In this document: positions 52,574-62,620 of the stretch, in pieces
How positions within the stretch are numbered: position 1 is the stretch's first letter
Layout of the letters: the number at the start of each line of letters is the position of its first letter
Origin: Pyrinomonadaceae bacterium
GTDB lineage: Bacteria > Acidobacteriota > Blastocatellia > Pyrinomonadales > Pyrinomonadaceae
Direction: 5' to 3'
DNA: 64,000 nucleotides
Assembly (NCBI GenBank): GCA_026129865.1
Contig: JAHCHG010000005.1
Location: forward strand, 235,690-299,689
The notes under the pieces: generated by a model
What the model was told of the DNA's origin: nothing
Databases searched by the model: none
What the model saw: only the letters and a program-made list of their open reading frames with translations
Position numbers and translations under genes: made by a program

Positions 52574-55069
52574 ATGAAACGATCAATCATTTTCTTCGCG
52601 CTTCTTTTACTCGTAGTTTCAGGATATTCACAAGAAAGGAAAACGGAGTCGAAAAAGAAAACCTTTAACGAATTGACCGAAAATCTGCAAAGGATTGAAG
52701 GATTTCTGCCGCTATTCCTAAATAATGAAGACGGCAAGATCTATCTGGAAATCTCGCGTTTTAATCAGGAATTTCTTTATCAAATCTCGCTCACAACCGG
52801 AGTCGGTTCAAATCCGATCGGGCTTGATCGCGGACAGCTTGGCGACACGAAAGTCGTTTATTTTGAACGCGCCGGAAACAAAATTCTGCTTGTTCAGCCG
52901 AATTACGCTTATCGCGCGATGAGCGAAAACGCGGCAGAACGCCGCGCGACGGAAGAATCTTTTGCAAAATCCGTGATCTGGGGTTTTAAAACGGAAGCGA
53001 GCGAAGACGGAAAATTTCTTGTTGATGCGACTTCGTTTTTGATCCGCGACGCGCACGGCGTTTCGGATCGTTTGAACCGGATGAAACAGGGAAATTTTTC
53101 GTTCGATGAAAGCCGAAGCGCACTTTATTTGCCGAATACAAAAGGTTTTCCGAAAAACACGGAGGTCGAAGCGACCGTTACGCTGGTTTCAAAAGCGGAA
53201 ACGGGAAGAATGATCAATCAAACCGCGCCTTCGGGCGATTCTGTAACGGTGCGCGAGCGGCATTCATTTGTCGAACTGCCTGACAACAACTACAAACCGC
53301 GCGAATTTGATCCGCGCGTCGGCGTTATTCCGATCAGTTTTTACGATTACGCGACCGATATTAATGAAAACCTCGAAAAACGCTGGATAATTCGGCATCG
53401 TCTGGAAAAGAAAGACCCGAAAAATAAGATCAGCGAACCAATTAAACCGATCGTTTATTACGTTGACAACGGCGCACCGAAGGCGATTCAAGACGCTTTG
53501 ATCGAAGGCGCGGCGTGGTGGAACGCTGCGTTTGAAGCGGCGGGTTATAAAAACGCTTTTCAAGTAAAAGTTTTACCCGAAAATGCAGATCCGATGGACG
53601 TTCGCTACAACGTTATAAATTGGGTGCATCGTTCGACGCGCGGCTGGGCTTACGGTTCGAGCATTACCGATCCGCGCACGGGCGAGATCATCAAAGGCGA
53701 CGTAACGCTTGATTCGCAAAGAGCGCGGCAGGATTTTCTGATCGGTTCGGGATTAGTTCCGCAATATGCCGCAAACGCGATGTGCGATTTTGCTCTGATG
53801 CCGGATGTTGACTATTTACTCAAAGCTGACAAAAAATCGGACGCGAATTTAATGTCACTCGCGCGAATTCGCCAGCTTTCCGCGCATGAAGTCGGTCATA
53901 CGCTTGGCTTCGCGCATAATTTCGCTGCCAGCACTTACGGTCGCGCTTCCGTGATGGATTATCCCGCGCCTTTGATCGAAATCAAAAACGGAAAGCTCGA
54001 GTTTTCAAACGCTTACGCGGTCGGAATCGGTGAATTTGATAAATTCGCGACCACTTACGCATACGCAGATTTTCCCGACGGCGCAAACGAAAGCGCGGAA
54101 CTGCAAAGAATCGTCGAAGACGGCGTAAAACGCGGAATGCTGTATATTTCCGATAACGATACGCGCCCCGCAAGTGCGGCGCATCCGCTTTCAAATCTTT
54201 GGGATAACGGCAACGATCCGATTGCCGAACTTCGGCGCACAATGCAGGTTCGGCGTATCGGTTTAAGCGATTTCGGTTTGCAGAATTTATCTGCCGGAAC
54301 GCCGCTTTCGGAACTCGAAAACAAGTTCCTGCCTTTATTTTTGCATCATCGCTATCAACTGACGGCGGCGACAAAATCCATCGGCGGCGTTTATTTCACT
54401 TACGCCGTTAAAACAGAAAATTCGGCAAATCCCTCGACAATTGCAGAGATCGTTCCCGCGCAAAAACAGCGCGAAGCCTTGCAAGCGGTTTTGGAAACGT
54501 TAAAAGCGGAAGAACTCGCCGTTCCCGAAAATGTTTTAAGAATAATTCCGCCGACAGCTTACGGCTACGGTTCGCAGCGCAGCGAACTTTTTCCAAAACG
54601 CACCGATCCGGTTTTCGACCCGATCGGCGCGGCGGAAATCGCGGCTGATATGACAATTAATGGTTTGCTCGAACCGAATCGCGCCGCTCGGATGATAACT
54701 TTTAATTCGCGTGATAAAAACTATCCGCATTTCCGCGAGATCGTTGACGCGCTGATAGATTCGACATGGAGAATTTCATATTCAAAAAATGATTATCACG
54801 CCGAAATTCAAAGGACTTTGCAGGAATTAACGATACGAAATTTGATGAATTTGGCAGAAGACGAAAACGCGCAAACACAGGTTCGCGGTGTCGCAACCGA
54901 GGGTTTGCACAAGATCGCCGAAGAACTAAAAAGCCGTTTAAGCCGCGGGATGGGAAACGAATTTAACCGACCAATGTTGGAAAATATCGAAAGATTTCTA
55001 ACGCGCCCCGCGATGCCGCGCAAACAAACCGACCGTCTGCCAACACCGCCCGGAGATCCGATCGGTTAA
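52574..55069 (+). CDS. Secreted zinc metalloprotease, DUF5117/DUF5118 type (metzincin)
   Basis: 831 residues: signal peptide ending VVSGYSQ, then beta-rich DUF5118/DUF5117 domains, then a metzincin catalytic domain. The zinc site is HEVGHTLGFAH (H438, E439, H442, H448) and the Met-turn is in SVMDYP about 20 residues later. A C-terminal helical region follows. These large exported proteases are common in Bacteroidota and Acidobacteriota and probably digest external protein. It ends 5 bp before a palindromic element. Confidence 0.88.
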   Translation: MKRSIIFFALLLLVVSGYSQERKTESKKKTFNELTENLQRIEGFLPLFLNNEDGKIYLEISRFNQEFLYQISLTTGVGSNPIGLDRGQLGDTKVVYFERAGNKILLVQPNYAYRAMSENAAERRATEESFAKSVIWGFKTEASEDGKFLVDATSFLIRDAHGVSDRLNRMKQGNFSFDESRSALYLPNTKGFPKNTEVEATVTLVSKAETGRMINQTAPSGDSVTVRERHSFVELPDNNYKPREFDPRVGVIPISFYDYATDINENLEKRWIIRHRLEKKDPKNKISEPIKPIVYYVDNGAPKAIQDALIEGAAWWNAAFEAAGYKNAFQVKVLPENADPMDVRYNVINWVHRSTRGWAYGSSITDPRTGEIIKGDVTLDSQRARQDFLIGSGLVPQYAANAMCDFALMPDVDYLLKADKKSDANLMSLARIRQLSAHEVGHTLGFAHNFAASTYGRASVMDYPAPLIEIKNGKLEFSNAYAVGIGEFDKFATTYAYADFPDGANESAELQRIVEDGVKRGMLYISDNDTRPASAAHPLSNLWDNGNDPIAELRRTMQVRRIGLSDFGLQNLSAGTPLSELENKFLPLFLHHRYQLTAATKSIGGVYFTYAVKTENSANPSTIAEIVPAQKQREALQAVLETLKAEELAVPENVLRIIPPTAYGYGSQRSELFPKRTDPVFDPIGAAEIAADMTINGLLEPNRAARMITFNSRDKNYPHFREIVDALIDSTWRISYSKNDYHAEIQRTLQELTIRNLMNLAEDENAQTQVRGVATEGLHKIAEELKSRLSRGMGNEFNRPMLENIERFLTRPAMPRKQTDRLPTPPGDPIG

Positions 55070-55074
55070 CCCGC

Positions 55075-55201
55075 CGGAGCGCAGGCTGCCAGCCTGCGCT
55101 TCTTCGGTAGGAATCTAACGAAGTTTTCGCGGATGTATCGATGCGACAGACGAAGACGATTCGTACGCGAACACACACGCAGGCTGGCAGCCTGCGCTCC
55201 G
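55075..55201. repeat. 127-bp element with perfect 24-bp terminal inverted repeats (MITE/REP pair)
   Basis: The 24 bp at 55075-55098 and 55178-55201 are perfect inverted copies. Each arm is itself a palindrome (GCAGGCTGCCAGCCTGC core). The layout is that of paired REP sequences or a tiny MITE, placed in the gap between two convergent genes, where it may also act as a transcription stop. Confidence 0.8.
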
Positions 55202-55208
55202 TTTAATA

Positions 55209-55844
55209 TTACCTTTCCGGAACTATCTTGATCGAGAATCTCTTGAGTTTCTTTTTGTAAAATTCGTATTCGGCTCGGTAATCGGCGGTCGATTCATCGT
55301 CTAACTCGACATCGCCGACCTCGTATCTTAGCAGCTCTCGATCCTTTTCGATTGTCACCCTTTCGTCAGGTTCTCCTTTTAATTTAACAACTTCCGAAGG
55401 ACCGATCGTGTTTGCCTTTCCGACGTTTCGGACGCCGACAATGAGATTAAAGGCAGTTTGCCGAAAACCGATAAAGATGCCGTTTTCCGTAGGCATCAAG
55501 CCATTTTTCGTGTCCTGGTAATGACGTTTTCGATAGCTGTCGTTGACGGCGAAAACTTCGATCTCGGTAATGAAATAAGGATCGTCAGCAGAAGCCACGG
55601 TCAGGCGCATCACCTGCGTTCCCCATTCATTGTAGAAAAAATAACTAGTCCGACCTTCCTCGTCGACCCGCGGCACATGACCGGAAAGCAGATATTTTTT
55701 CGCCGATTCGCGGTCGCCGAGCTTGATCCCGACGACGCTCATTTCGGGTGCAGTCGACGATTCCTGCGCATTCGCGAACGTGAAAAGGAAAGCTGAAAAA
55801 ATTGCAGCAAAAACCGACAAACGATAAAACTTCTTTATTTGCAT
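55209..55844 (-). CDS. Exported hypothetical protein
   Basis: About 211 residues from the ATG at 55844, giving a clean signal peptide that ends FTFANAQ. The mature part begins VVGIKLGDRESAKKYLL and alternates beta strands and charged turns; it recalls small secreted proteins with a MlaA- or SmpA-like binding loop, but I cannot assign it. It stands alone downstream of the S41 protease terminator. Confidence 0.65.
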   Translation of the reverse strand: MQIKKFYRLSVFAAIFSAFLFTFANAQESSTAPEMSVVGIKLGDRESAKKYLLSGHVPRVDEEGRTSYFFYNEWGTQVMRLTVASADDPYFITEIEVFAVNDSYRKRHYQDTKNGLMPTENGIFIGFRQTAFNLIVGVRNVGKANTIGPSEVVKLKGEPDERVTIEKDRELLRYEVGDVELDDESTADYRAEYEFYKKKLKRFSIKIVPER

Positions 55845-55968
55845 AGTTTTGTTGTTGATTGGGGAATTAGGGAAGATCATTCGATCGAAATCGAGTTAAA
55901 AAGAGTTTAACAGTTTGCGCTGAAGCTGTTCAAATTATTTTTTTCCTAAAAGGTGTTTTAAGGATAAA

Positions 55969-56000
55969 ACGGCACGGGAATATCAAAATTCCCGTACCGT
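55969..56000 (-). terminator. Terminator of the tricorn-like protease gene
   Basis: ACGGCACGGGAAT and ATTCCCGTACCGT pair with one mismatch around a 6-nt loop; read on the minus strand a TTTTATCC tract follows. It lies about 24 bp after the stop codon. Confidence 0.8.
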
Positions 56001-56023
56001 CAACATATCCTAAAAGATTTAGA

Positions 56024-59000
56024 TCAAGGTTTCCCGAGCCCGGTTCCCTTGTGATAATTGGGGTAGGGCGGACGTTTGTATTCTTTCGGCGGATTTTTCT
56101 TTAGTTCGGCAAGTACCCAGTCGACCGCTCGTTCGAGCTGAGGGTCGCGTCCCTGACGCCAGATCGCCGGATCGAATTCGACCTCAATGTCCGGGGCAAC
56201 GCCGATATTTTCAACTTCCCATTCGCCGCCGAGCCCGTAAACTGCTCCGTTAGGTGCGGTTACGCGACCGCCGTCCATCAAGGTCGGCGGACCGGAAGCC
56301 CGAACAAGCCCGCCCCAGGTTCGTTTCCCGATCAACGCGCCGACATTCAGTTTCTTAAAGAACCAGGGCATTGCATCGCCGCCCGAACCGGCAAGTTCGT
56401 TGATCAGCATGGCTTTCGGTCCGTAGATCGCACCGGCGGGAACGTTCCAGTCTTTTCCGCTGCGAAATGCGATCCGGGCGAGCTGCGACCGTTTTAGATA
56501 TTCGACAACGTAATCGGCAAGCAATCCGCCGCCGTTGAATCGTTCGTCTATTACAGCGCCGTGCTTATCGTTTTGAGCGAAAAAATAACGGTTAAAGCTT
56601 GTATAACCGATGCCGCCCGTATTTGGAATGTAAACGTAACCGATTCGACCTCCGCTGAGACGATCGACGGTCCGCCGGTTGTCTTCGATCCATGCCAGGT
56701 TATGGAGACCGTTTTCGTTTCCCACGGGAACGACCGTTACCTCGCGCGCGTCTTTGCCGTCGGCGTTCGGACCAACCTTAATGACGACCTGTTTTCCCGC
56801 GGTCGCCTGGAAAAAGCTGTAAATATTATCGGCAGAATTAAGTTCACGCCCGTTAACAGCCAGCAGATATTCGCCCGTCTTCACGTTCACGCCGGGCGCA
56901 GTCAACGGTGCGCGAAGCTGCGGATTCCAGTTTTCACCGTTGTAAACCCGCGCGAATCTATATCGACCGTTTTCGATCTTATAATCGGCACCGAGTAGTC
57001 CGACCGATACGGATGCCGGTCGCGGAATATCGCCGCCGTTTATGAACATATGTCCGACCGAGATCTGATTGAGCATTTCACGGAACAGATAATTAAGATC
57101 ATCTCTATGAACGACCGAATCGAGATACGGTTCATAAAGCCGTTTGGCTTTTTCAATGTCGAGTCCGTGAATGTTCGGATCGTAAAAGAAATCGCGCTCG
57201 CCGCGCCAAACCTCATGGAACATCTGTTTCCATTCGGCTTTCGGGTCAACGTAAACTTCCATGTCGGAAGTTTTTATCGCTCCTTCGCCGGGACGAGCCG
57301 GCGCTGAGGTTGAAATTATGTACCAGACCGGACCCTGGCTGAAAAGCATTTTTTCGCCGTTGGCGGAAATGCGGAAATTGTTGACACCGGTTTTAACTTC
57401 ATCGAGCTTTCTTTTATCAAGGTCGTATTTATGAAGAGTTTGCCCGAAACCGCCGCCCGACTGGACCTGGGGAATCTCTGTAATAAATAGAGTTCCAGCC
57501 TTTCCAGGAAATAGACCGCTGAAATTTCGTGCGGGAATTTGCGAAATGGAAATAATTCTCTGATCGATGCCGTCGAGATCGATCCGTGTCGATTCGGCTT
57601 CCTTTTTTGCAGCCGGAGTTTCGGCAGGTTTTTCCGCCGGTGTATCCGGCGCTGCCGGCGGAGGCGTTCCCGACGGACTCGGACTTGGTGACGCGATCGC
57701 AACCGGAGGCATGTTCTTTTTCTCCGGCTGAAGCTTTTCTTCATCGCTTTCCGGCGCGAGCGGCGACGGAATATCGTTTCTTAAAACAACAGCGTAAACG
57801 CTTCGCGAAGTCCGATGGGCAATTCCGGAAAGATCGGCAAAACTGATCGTTGGTCCGATATCGGTGCTCGCCGTAAAGTACAGATATTTGCCGCTCTTGT
57901 CGAAAACAGGAAACCGTGCATCGCCGAGTCCATCCGTTATTTGACTGACCGCACCTTTGTCGATCGAATAAAGAAAGATGGAACGCAAACGGTTGTTAAG
58001 CTGTTTAGCGTAGGTAAGCCATTTGCTGTCCGGCGACCAGCTCGGTTCCATCAGATCGCCGAAGTCGCCGTAGGTGTTCTGATCGACCTTGATGTTCCTG
58101 CCGCTTTCAATATCGACATACCAAAGCGACACGTCCTGATCGTTATATGCGATCTTTTTACTGTCGGGCGACCAGACCGGCGATGAAAAATTTCCGCGGA
58201 TGCCAAGATTGATCTTCTTTAACTCGCCCATTCCGGTTTGATCGCGAAGATGCAGCACATATTCGCCCGATTCATCCGAAAAATAAGCGATCCATTTTCC
58301 GTCCGGAGACCAAGCGGGTTCGCGCTCCATTACGCCGGTCGAATTGGTCAAATTTCGTGCATCGCCTTTGTCGGCAGGCACGGAAATTATCTCGCCGCGC
58401 GCTTCAAAAACGGCGCGGACACCGTTCGGCGAAATTGATGCGCTCGAAATTCGGCTGCCGACCCGTTCAAACTTCGGTCGAACGCCTGGAAAATCGCCTG
58501 CCGCACGGATCTCAACTTTTTTCGGAGTTTTAGATCCAGGCTCAAGCGTGAAGATCGAACCGAACTGCTCGTAAACGATCGAATTGCCGTCCGATGAAGC
58601 GTATTTCATATCGAGTCCCTTATTGTCGATGACCTGTTCGACTCGTTTTGATCCGGTATCGAAGGAGAACAGCGAAACTCTGCCGCCGTTCCGATCCGAC
58701 AGAAAATAGATCTTGTCGCCGATCCAGATCGGGCATTTATCGTTCGAATTTACGCGCGGAATTTTTTCGATCGTCGAATCGGAAAGTTTTGCTATCCAGA
58801 TCGGCTGAGTTTGACCGCCGGCGTAATATTTCCAGTCTTCCTGCCACTGCGACAGGGGTTCGTAAGCGATAAACTGCGAATTTGGCGACAACCAGCCGCG
58901 CTTTGCCATCGGCAGCGGGATCTCTTCCGGCAATCCGCCGCCGTTGGCAGAAATCGTAAAAAGCCTCGTATAATTTGAACTCGAATTTCGAGTTGATGCG

Positions 59001-59371
59001 AAAAGAACGTTTTTGCCGTCCGGCGTCCAGCCGGAAGCGTCGTCTATCGACGGATGAAATGTTAGCCGCGTCGGAACTCCGCCCGCCGCCGGCACGACGT
59101 AAACATCGGTGTTGCCGTCGTAATCGCCGGTAAAGGCGATCCAATTTCCGTCCGGCGAAAAATAAGGACTTGATTCGTTGCCGATGCCGGTCGTCAATCT
59201 TCGGGCATCGCCGCCTGTTCGCGAAACTATCCAAAGATCGCCGGCATAGGAAAATGCGATGCTGGTTTTACTAAGAGCAGGTTCGCGGAACAGCGTCGGT
59301 TTGCCGCTTTGTGCAGTGATCGTCAAACTTAAAAATAGTAAAAGAATGGCTGATATAAAGACGTGCTTCAT
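56024..59371 (-). CDS. Tricorn-like S41 family protease, exported
   Basis: About 1115 residues from the ATG at 59371, with AGGAG upstream; the ribosome-site region carries a 10-bp duplication (CTCCTGAAAT twice). Domains in order: signal peptide (ends TITAQ), WD40/TolB-like beta-propeller repeats (SYAGDLWIVSRTGGD; SPDGNWIAF and similar phrases), a Pro/Ala/Ser-rich linker, a helical core, a PDZ domain (KTGEYLLAVNGREL) and a C-terminal S41 catalytic domain with Ser in ELAGSGGDAMPW near residue 995. Unlike archaeal tricorn it is exported. It degrades peptides in the envelope. Confidence 0.9.
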   Translation of the reverse strand: MKHVFISAILLLFLSLTITAQSGKPTLFREPALSKTSIAFSYAGDLWIVSRTGGDARRLTTGIGNESSPYFSPDGNWIAFTGDYDGNTDVYVVPAAGGVPTRLTFHPSIDDASGWTPDGKNVLFASTRNSSSNYTRLFTISANGGGLPEEIPLPMAKRGWLSPNSQFIAYEPLSQWQEDWKYYAGGQTQPIWIAKLSDSTIEKIPRVNSNDKCPIWIGDKIYFLSDRNGGRVSLFSFDTGSKRVEQVIDNKGLDMKYASSDGNSIVYEQFGSIFTLEPGSKTPKKVEIRAAGDFPGVRPKFERVGSRISSASISPNGVRAVFEARGEIISVPADKGDARNLTNSTGVMEREPAWSPDGKWIAYFSDESGEYVLHLRDQTGMGELKKINLGIRGNFSSPVWSPDSKKIAYNDQDVSLWYVDIESGRNIKVDQNTYGDFGDLMEPSWSPDSKWLTYAKQLNNRLRSIFLYSIDKGAVSQITDGLGDARFPVFDKSGKYLYFTASTDIGPTISFADLSGIAHRTSRSVYAVVLRNDIPSPLAPESDEEKLQPEKKNMPPVAIASPSPSPSGTPPPAAPDTPAEKPAETPAAKKEAESTRIDLDGIDQRIISISQIPARNFSGLFPGKAGTLFITEIPQVQSGGGFGQTLHKYDLDKRKLDEVKTGVNNFRISANGEKMLFSQGPVWYIISTSAPARPGEGAIKTSDMEVYVDPKAEWKQMFHEVWRGERDFFYDPNIHGLDIEKAKRLYEPYLDSVVHRDDLNYLFREMLNQISVGHMFINGGDIPRPASVSVGLLGADYKIENGRYRFARVYNGENWNPQLRAPLTAPGVNVKTGEYLLAVNGRELNSADNIYSFFQATAGKQVVIKVGPNADGKDAREVTVVPVGNENGLHNLAWIEDNRRTVDRLSGGRIGYVYIPNTGGIGYTSFNRYFFAQNDKHGAVIDERFNGGGLLADYVVEYLKRSQLARIAFRSGKDWNVPAGAIYGPKAMLINELAGSGGDAMPWFFKKLNVGALIGKRTWGGLVRASGPPTLMDGGRVTAPNGAVYGLGGEWEVENIGVAPDIEVEFDPAIWRQGRDPQLERAVDWVLAELKKNPPKEYKRPPYPNYHKGTGLGKP

Positions 59372-59485
59372 CAATTGGGTCTCCTGAAATCTCCTGAAAT
59401 TAGAATAAATAAATGTTCGAAAAGCGCGAATTGCAATACTTGAAATTGGACGAGTGCAAAAATCCAGCCGCCGATTCGGGGCGCG

Positions 59486-60916
59486 TTACGGTTTCTTGCC
59501 TTCGTACCAAACGGGTTTGAAATCTGAATTTACAAGCCATTCGATCGGATTCAGCATGGCGTTTATCGACCGGGTCAAATGTCCGAAATCGATCGTTTCG
59601 ATCTCATCGGAAGCCTGATGATAATCTTTATGCAGGTTAAAACTCGAAACAGTATGCGCAATTATCCCCTGGCGGGCGAGCGTATAGTTATCCGAACGCT
59701 GAAAGAAATTCTGATCCGGATGCGGGTCGTTTACCAATTTTGCGCCGCGGCGAGCGAGTTCCGCACCGAGGTCGGATCGGTCGAAACCGGTCAGCCAGAG
59801 TTCATCGATTCCAACTTTCGGATCTGCGCGACCGAGCATCTCAAATTGAAGATTTGCGATCAATTTTTCCTTTGGAAAAGCAAGATTTTCCACAAAATAT
59901 CGCGAACCGAAGCCGCCCGCTTCTTCGCTACCGTAAAACACGAAATAGATCGTTCGTTTCGGGCGCTGATCTTTGGCAAGTTCGCGCGCGAGTTCCAAAA
60001 CCGCAACACACCCGGAGGCGTCGTCGTCGGCACCGTTAAAGATCTTGTCCGCGGTCGGCGCGTTTTCGCGAACACCCAGATGGTCGAGATGCGCGCTAAG
60101 CAAAATTACTTCGGAAGCAAGCTTAGAGTCGTTTCCCGTGATCTTTCCGACAGCGTTCCACGTCCTGCTCGTTTGCGGTTCGCCCAGTTTCCCGGCGATC
60201 TCGATCTGCGTGCCGTCGGCGGCTTTCGACAAAGCGTCGGCAGAATCTTTACTGACTATGATGGTTGCCGGTGCGGGTTTCGATCGATCGCCGCCAAGCG
60301 TTGTGAACGAAACTTTTCGCGCAGCCAGCCTGTCCGAGAAACTGCGCCGCTGAGGATTTTCTTCAACAATGATCGCCGGAGCATTTTCGGCAATGGAGTC
60401 GAGATTCGGGAACGAATTTTCATCTCCTGCACGAATAAAAATGATCTCGCCGCTTTTCGGCGAATCGCCTGGCTTAAGTTTTTGCAGCTTTCCCGATATT
60501 TTTTCCGACGCCAGCTGATAGACGACCATGTCTTTACCAAATTCTAAAACCGTGCTGCCGTATGTCAGTTTCGGGTTTTCGGCAAATGTATTTCGCGTAA
60601 CATTTACCGTCTGGATATAGGTTTTCCCGCCCGAAGCGCCAATTTCGCCCGCGGGCTCGATTCCGAACTGCTGCAGCATCGACGCCAGATATTTCGCCGC
60701 GATCAACTCGAACTGAGTTCCGCTGCCGCGTCCCTGAAGAGCGTCGCCTGCTAAAAATTCCATATGCGCGCGGACGTTTCGCTCTTCGATTCGCGAACTG
60801 CCGGGAATGCGCATCGCCGGTTGAGCATACGCGGCGGGAACAGCACCTGAAAGAAGCGAAAGCATAAACAGGATCGCGATCACAAAAGAAGGTTTAAATG
60901 TTTTCATCGTATTCAT
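59486..60916 (-). CDS. M28 family zinc aminopeptidase with PA domain, exported
   Basis: 476 residues: signal peptide (ends AAYAQ), a lid region, an inserted PA domain (IIFIRAGDENSFPN...APAIIVEE), then the M28 catalytic domain. Two-zinc ligands lie in SAHLDHLG, GADDDASG and YGSEEAGG, with a final His in HTVSSFNLHKDYHQ. These enzymes remove N-terminal residues from peptides outside the cytoplasm. It lies 110 bp upstream of the tricorn-like gene on the same strand, so the two may act in sequence. Confidence 0.9.
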   Translation of the reverse strand: MNTMKTFKPSFVIAILFMLSLLSGAVPAAYAQPAMRIPGSSRIEERNVRAHMEFLAGDALQGRGSGTQFELIAAKYLASMLQQFGIEPAGEIGASGGKTYIQTVNVTRNTFAENPKLTYGSTVLEFGKDMVVYQLASEKISGKLQKLKPGDSPKSGEIIFIRAGDENSFPNLDSIAENAPAIIVEENPQRRSFSDRLAARKVSFTTLGGDRSKPAPATIIVSKDSADALSKAADGTQIEIAGKLGEPQTSRTWNAVGKITGNDSKLASEVILLSAHLDHLGVRENAPTADKIFNGADDDASGCVAVLELARELAKDQRPKRTIYFVFYGSEEAGGFGSRYFVENLAFPKEKLIANLQFEMLGRADPKVGIDELWLTGFDRSDLGAELARRGAKLVNDPHPDQNFFQRSDNYTLARQGIIAHTVSSFNLHKDYHQASDEIETIDFGHLTRSINAMLNPIEWLVNSDFKPVWYEGKKP

Positions 60917-61001
60917 AAGATTTAAGAAAATTCGTAAGAATTACGCATCAAGTTAAATTAAAGTTCGGAATTTGTCCGAAACGGACATTTTTTATTCCGT
61001 C

Positions 61002-61031
61002 TTGACTTAATTTCCGCTTCCGCCGAATAAT
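61002..61031 (+). promoter_or_regulatory. Putative sigma-70 type promoter of the serine hydrolase gene
   Basis: TTGACT (61002-61007) and AATAAT (61026-61031) are 18 bp apart, 34 bp before the start codon. Just upstream TGTCCG/CGGACA with a 3-nt loop (60973-60987) and a T-run could be an operator or small terminator in this divergent region. Confidence 0.5.
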
Positions 61032-61064
61032 GTTCAAACGATCTATCCGAACAAATCTTAAAAT

Positions 61065-62459
61065 ATGAAAACGAAAAATCTCGTAACTATTTTCATTGCA
61101 ATTTTTCTTTTTGCAGTTTCTATCAACGCCGATCAAGTCGATGAAATTGTCCGTGCGCAGCTTGCCGAACGCCATATTCCGGGTGCGGCGGTTGCCGTTA
61201 TAAAAAACGGAAAAGTCATAAAAATGAAGGGTTATGGCTTGGCGAGCGTCGAATTTAATGTTCCTGCAACGCCGGAAACGGTTTTTGAGATCGGTTCGGT
61301 TTCCAAACAAATAACCGCCGCCGCCGTGATGCTTCTGGTCGAAGACGGCAAAATTAATTTGGATGAAAAGATTTCCACATATCTGCCGAACACGCCCGAA
61401 GCGTGGAAAGATGTAACCGTCCGGCATCTTTTGACGCATACTTCCGGCGTGAAAAGCTACACGAGTTTGGGCGGTTTTGAACTTTCAAAAAGATACAAGG
61501 TCGGCGATTTTATCAAAGAATTAAGCCCGCAGCCGCTCGAATTCGAGCCGGGTTCAACCTATAAATACAGCAACAGCGGCTATTCGCTTTTGGGCTACAT
61601 AATCGAGTCGGCATCGGGAAAAAGCTATTGGGAATTTTTGCGCGAACGAATTTTTGGACCGCTTAAAATGACGAACACCGCCGATCGCGATCCGCAATTT
61701 ATTATCAAAAATCGCGCGACGGGTTACGAATGGGAAAACGGCAAACTCGTCGGGCGCGATTATAACTTGACCGATCTTTTCAGCGCGGGCGCGATCGTTT
61801 CAACCGTCGCCGATCTCGCTAAATGGGACATCGCGCTTCGAGATGAAACCTTGTTGAAAACATCGAGCAAAAATGAAAGTTGGAAGCCTTTTATTTTAAC
61901 TAACGGCAAGGAAAATTCTTACGGTTTCGGTTGGAACGTCGGCGAATTTCGCGGTCAGCGTCTGGTCAGCCACGGCGGACAAACGGCTGGGTTTGCGGCA
62001 AATTTATCGCGCTACCGCGATGCCGATCTCGACGTTATCGTCCTAACAAATCTCGGAACGCAAGGCGCGGGAAGCGCGATCGCCCGCGCCATTGCGAAAA
62101 ATTATATTCCTTCAATTTCTTTGAAGGCGTTGAAAACTCAAACGCAAACTGACGAAAATATCTCAAAATTGGTCAAAACCGCGCTCGGGGATGTTTTACA
62201 AAACAAACTGAATCCCGAACTTTTGGCAGAAAATTTGATCAAAACTCTTTCAACCGAGCGTGCCAAAGCGGAAAATTCAAGAATTTCGTCTTTCGGCAAA
62301 ATTAAAAAATTGGATTTCGTCGGCGACGAAACTTCCAACGGCAAAAGAATTTATCGCTACAAAGCCGAAACTTCAAAACGTCTTTTTCTCTGGCGAATTT
62401 CCGTAAATGATGAAGGAAAAATTTCGGAAATGGTTCTTGAAGAGGAAGAACCGGTTTAA
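61065..62459 (+). CDS. Beta-lactamase-fold serine hydrolase, exported
   Basis: 464 residues: signal peptide (ends VSINA), then a class C beta-lactamase/DD-peptidase type domain with SVSK (S78, K81), YSN (168-170) and HGG in SHGGQTAG as the third motif. A C-terminal domain of about 100 residues with beta structure (RIYRYKAETSKRLFLWRISV) resembles those of other serine-hydrolase relatives. The family includes esterases and D-amino-acid peptidases, and resistance to beta-lactams is not implied. It is single and ends next to the palindromic element at 62462. Confidence 0.85.
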   Translation: MKTKNLVTIFIAIFLFAVSINADQVDEIVRAQLAERHIPGAAVAVIKNGKVIKMKGYGLASVEFNVPATPETVFEIGSVSKQITAAAVMLLVEDGKINLDEKISTYLPNTPEAWKDVTVRHLLTHTSGVKSYTSLGGFELSKRYKVGDFIKELSPQPLEFEPGSTYKYSNSGYSLLGYIIESASGKSYWEFLRERIFGPLKMTNTADRDPQFIIKNRATGYEWENGKLVGRDYNLTDLFSAGAIVSTVADLAKWDIALRDETLLKTSSKNESWKPFILTNGKENSYGFGWNVGEFRGQRLVSHGGQTAGFAANLSRYRDADLDVIVLTNLGTQGAGSAIARAIAKNYIPSISLKALKTQTQTDENISKLVKTALGDVLQNKLNPELLAENLIKTLSTERAKAENSRISSFGKIKKLDFVGDETSNGKRIYRYKAETSKRLFLWRISVNDEGKISEMVLEEEEPV

Positions 62460-62461
62460 GA

Positions 62462-62615
62462 GTCAGAACCGCCTGCTTAAGCGGGCGGTCGGGCGTTTCT
62501 AACATCAATGCCGCATGCGCAAACGCTTTTCTGCTAAGTCAGATGCCAACTTCGGAACTCGAATCTTTCCCCCAAAAGCGTGTTCTAACCGCCCGCTTAC
62601 GCAGACGGTTCTGAC
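62462..62615. repeat. 154-bp element with about 27-bp imperfect inverted ends (REP pair)
   Basis: The left end (62462-62488) and right end (62588-62615) are near-perfect inverted copies; both begin GTCAGAACCG when read inward. Each end is also a short palindrome (CCGCCTGCTTAAGC/GGGCGG). It sits between a serine hydrolase gene and the stump of clpB. Confidence 0.75.
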
Positions 62616-62620
62616 ATGCG

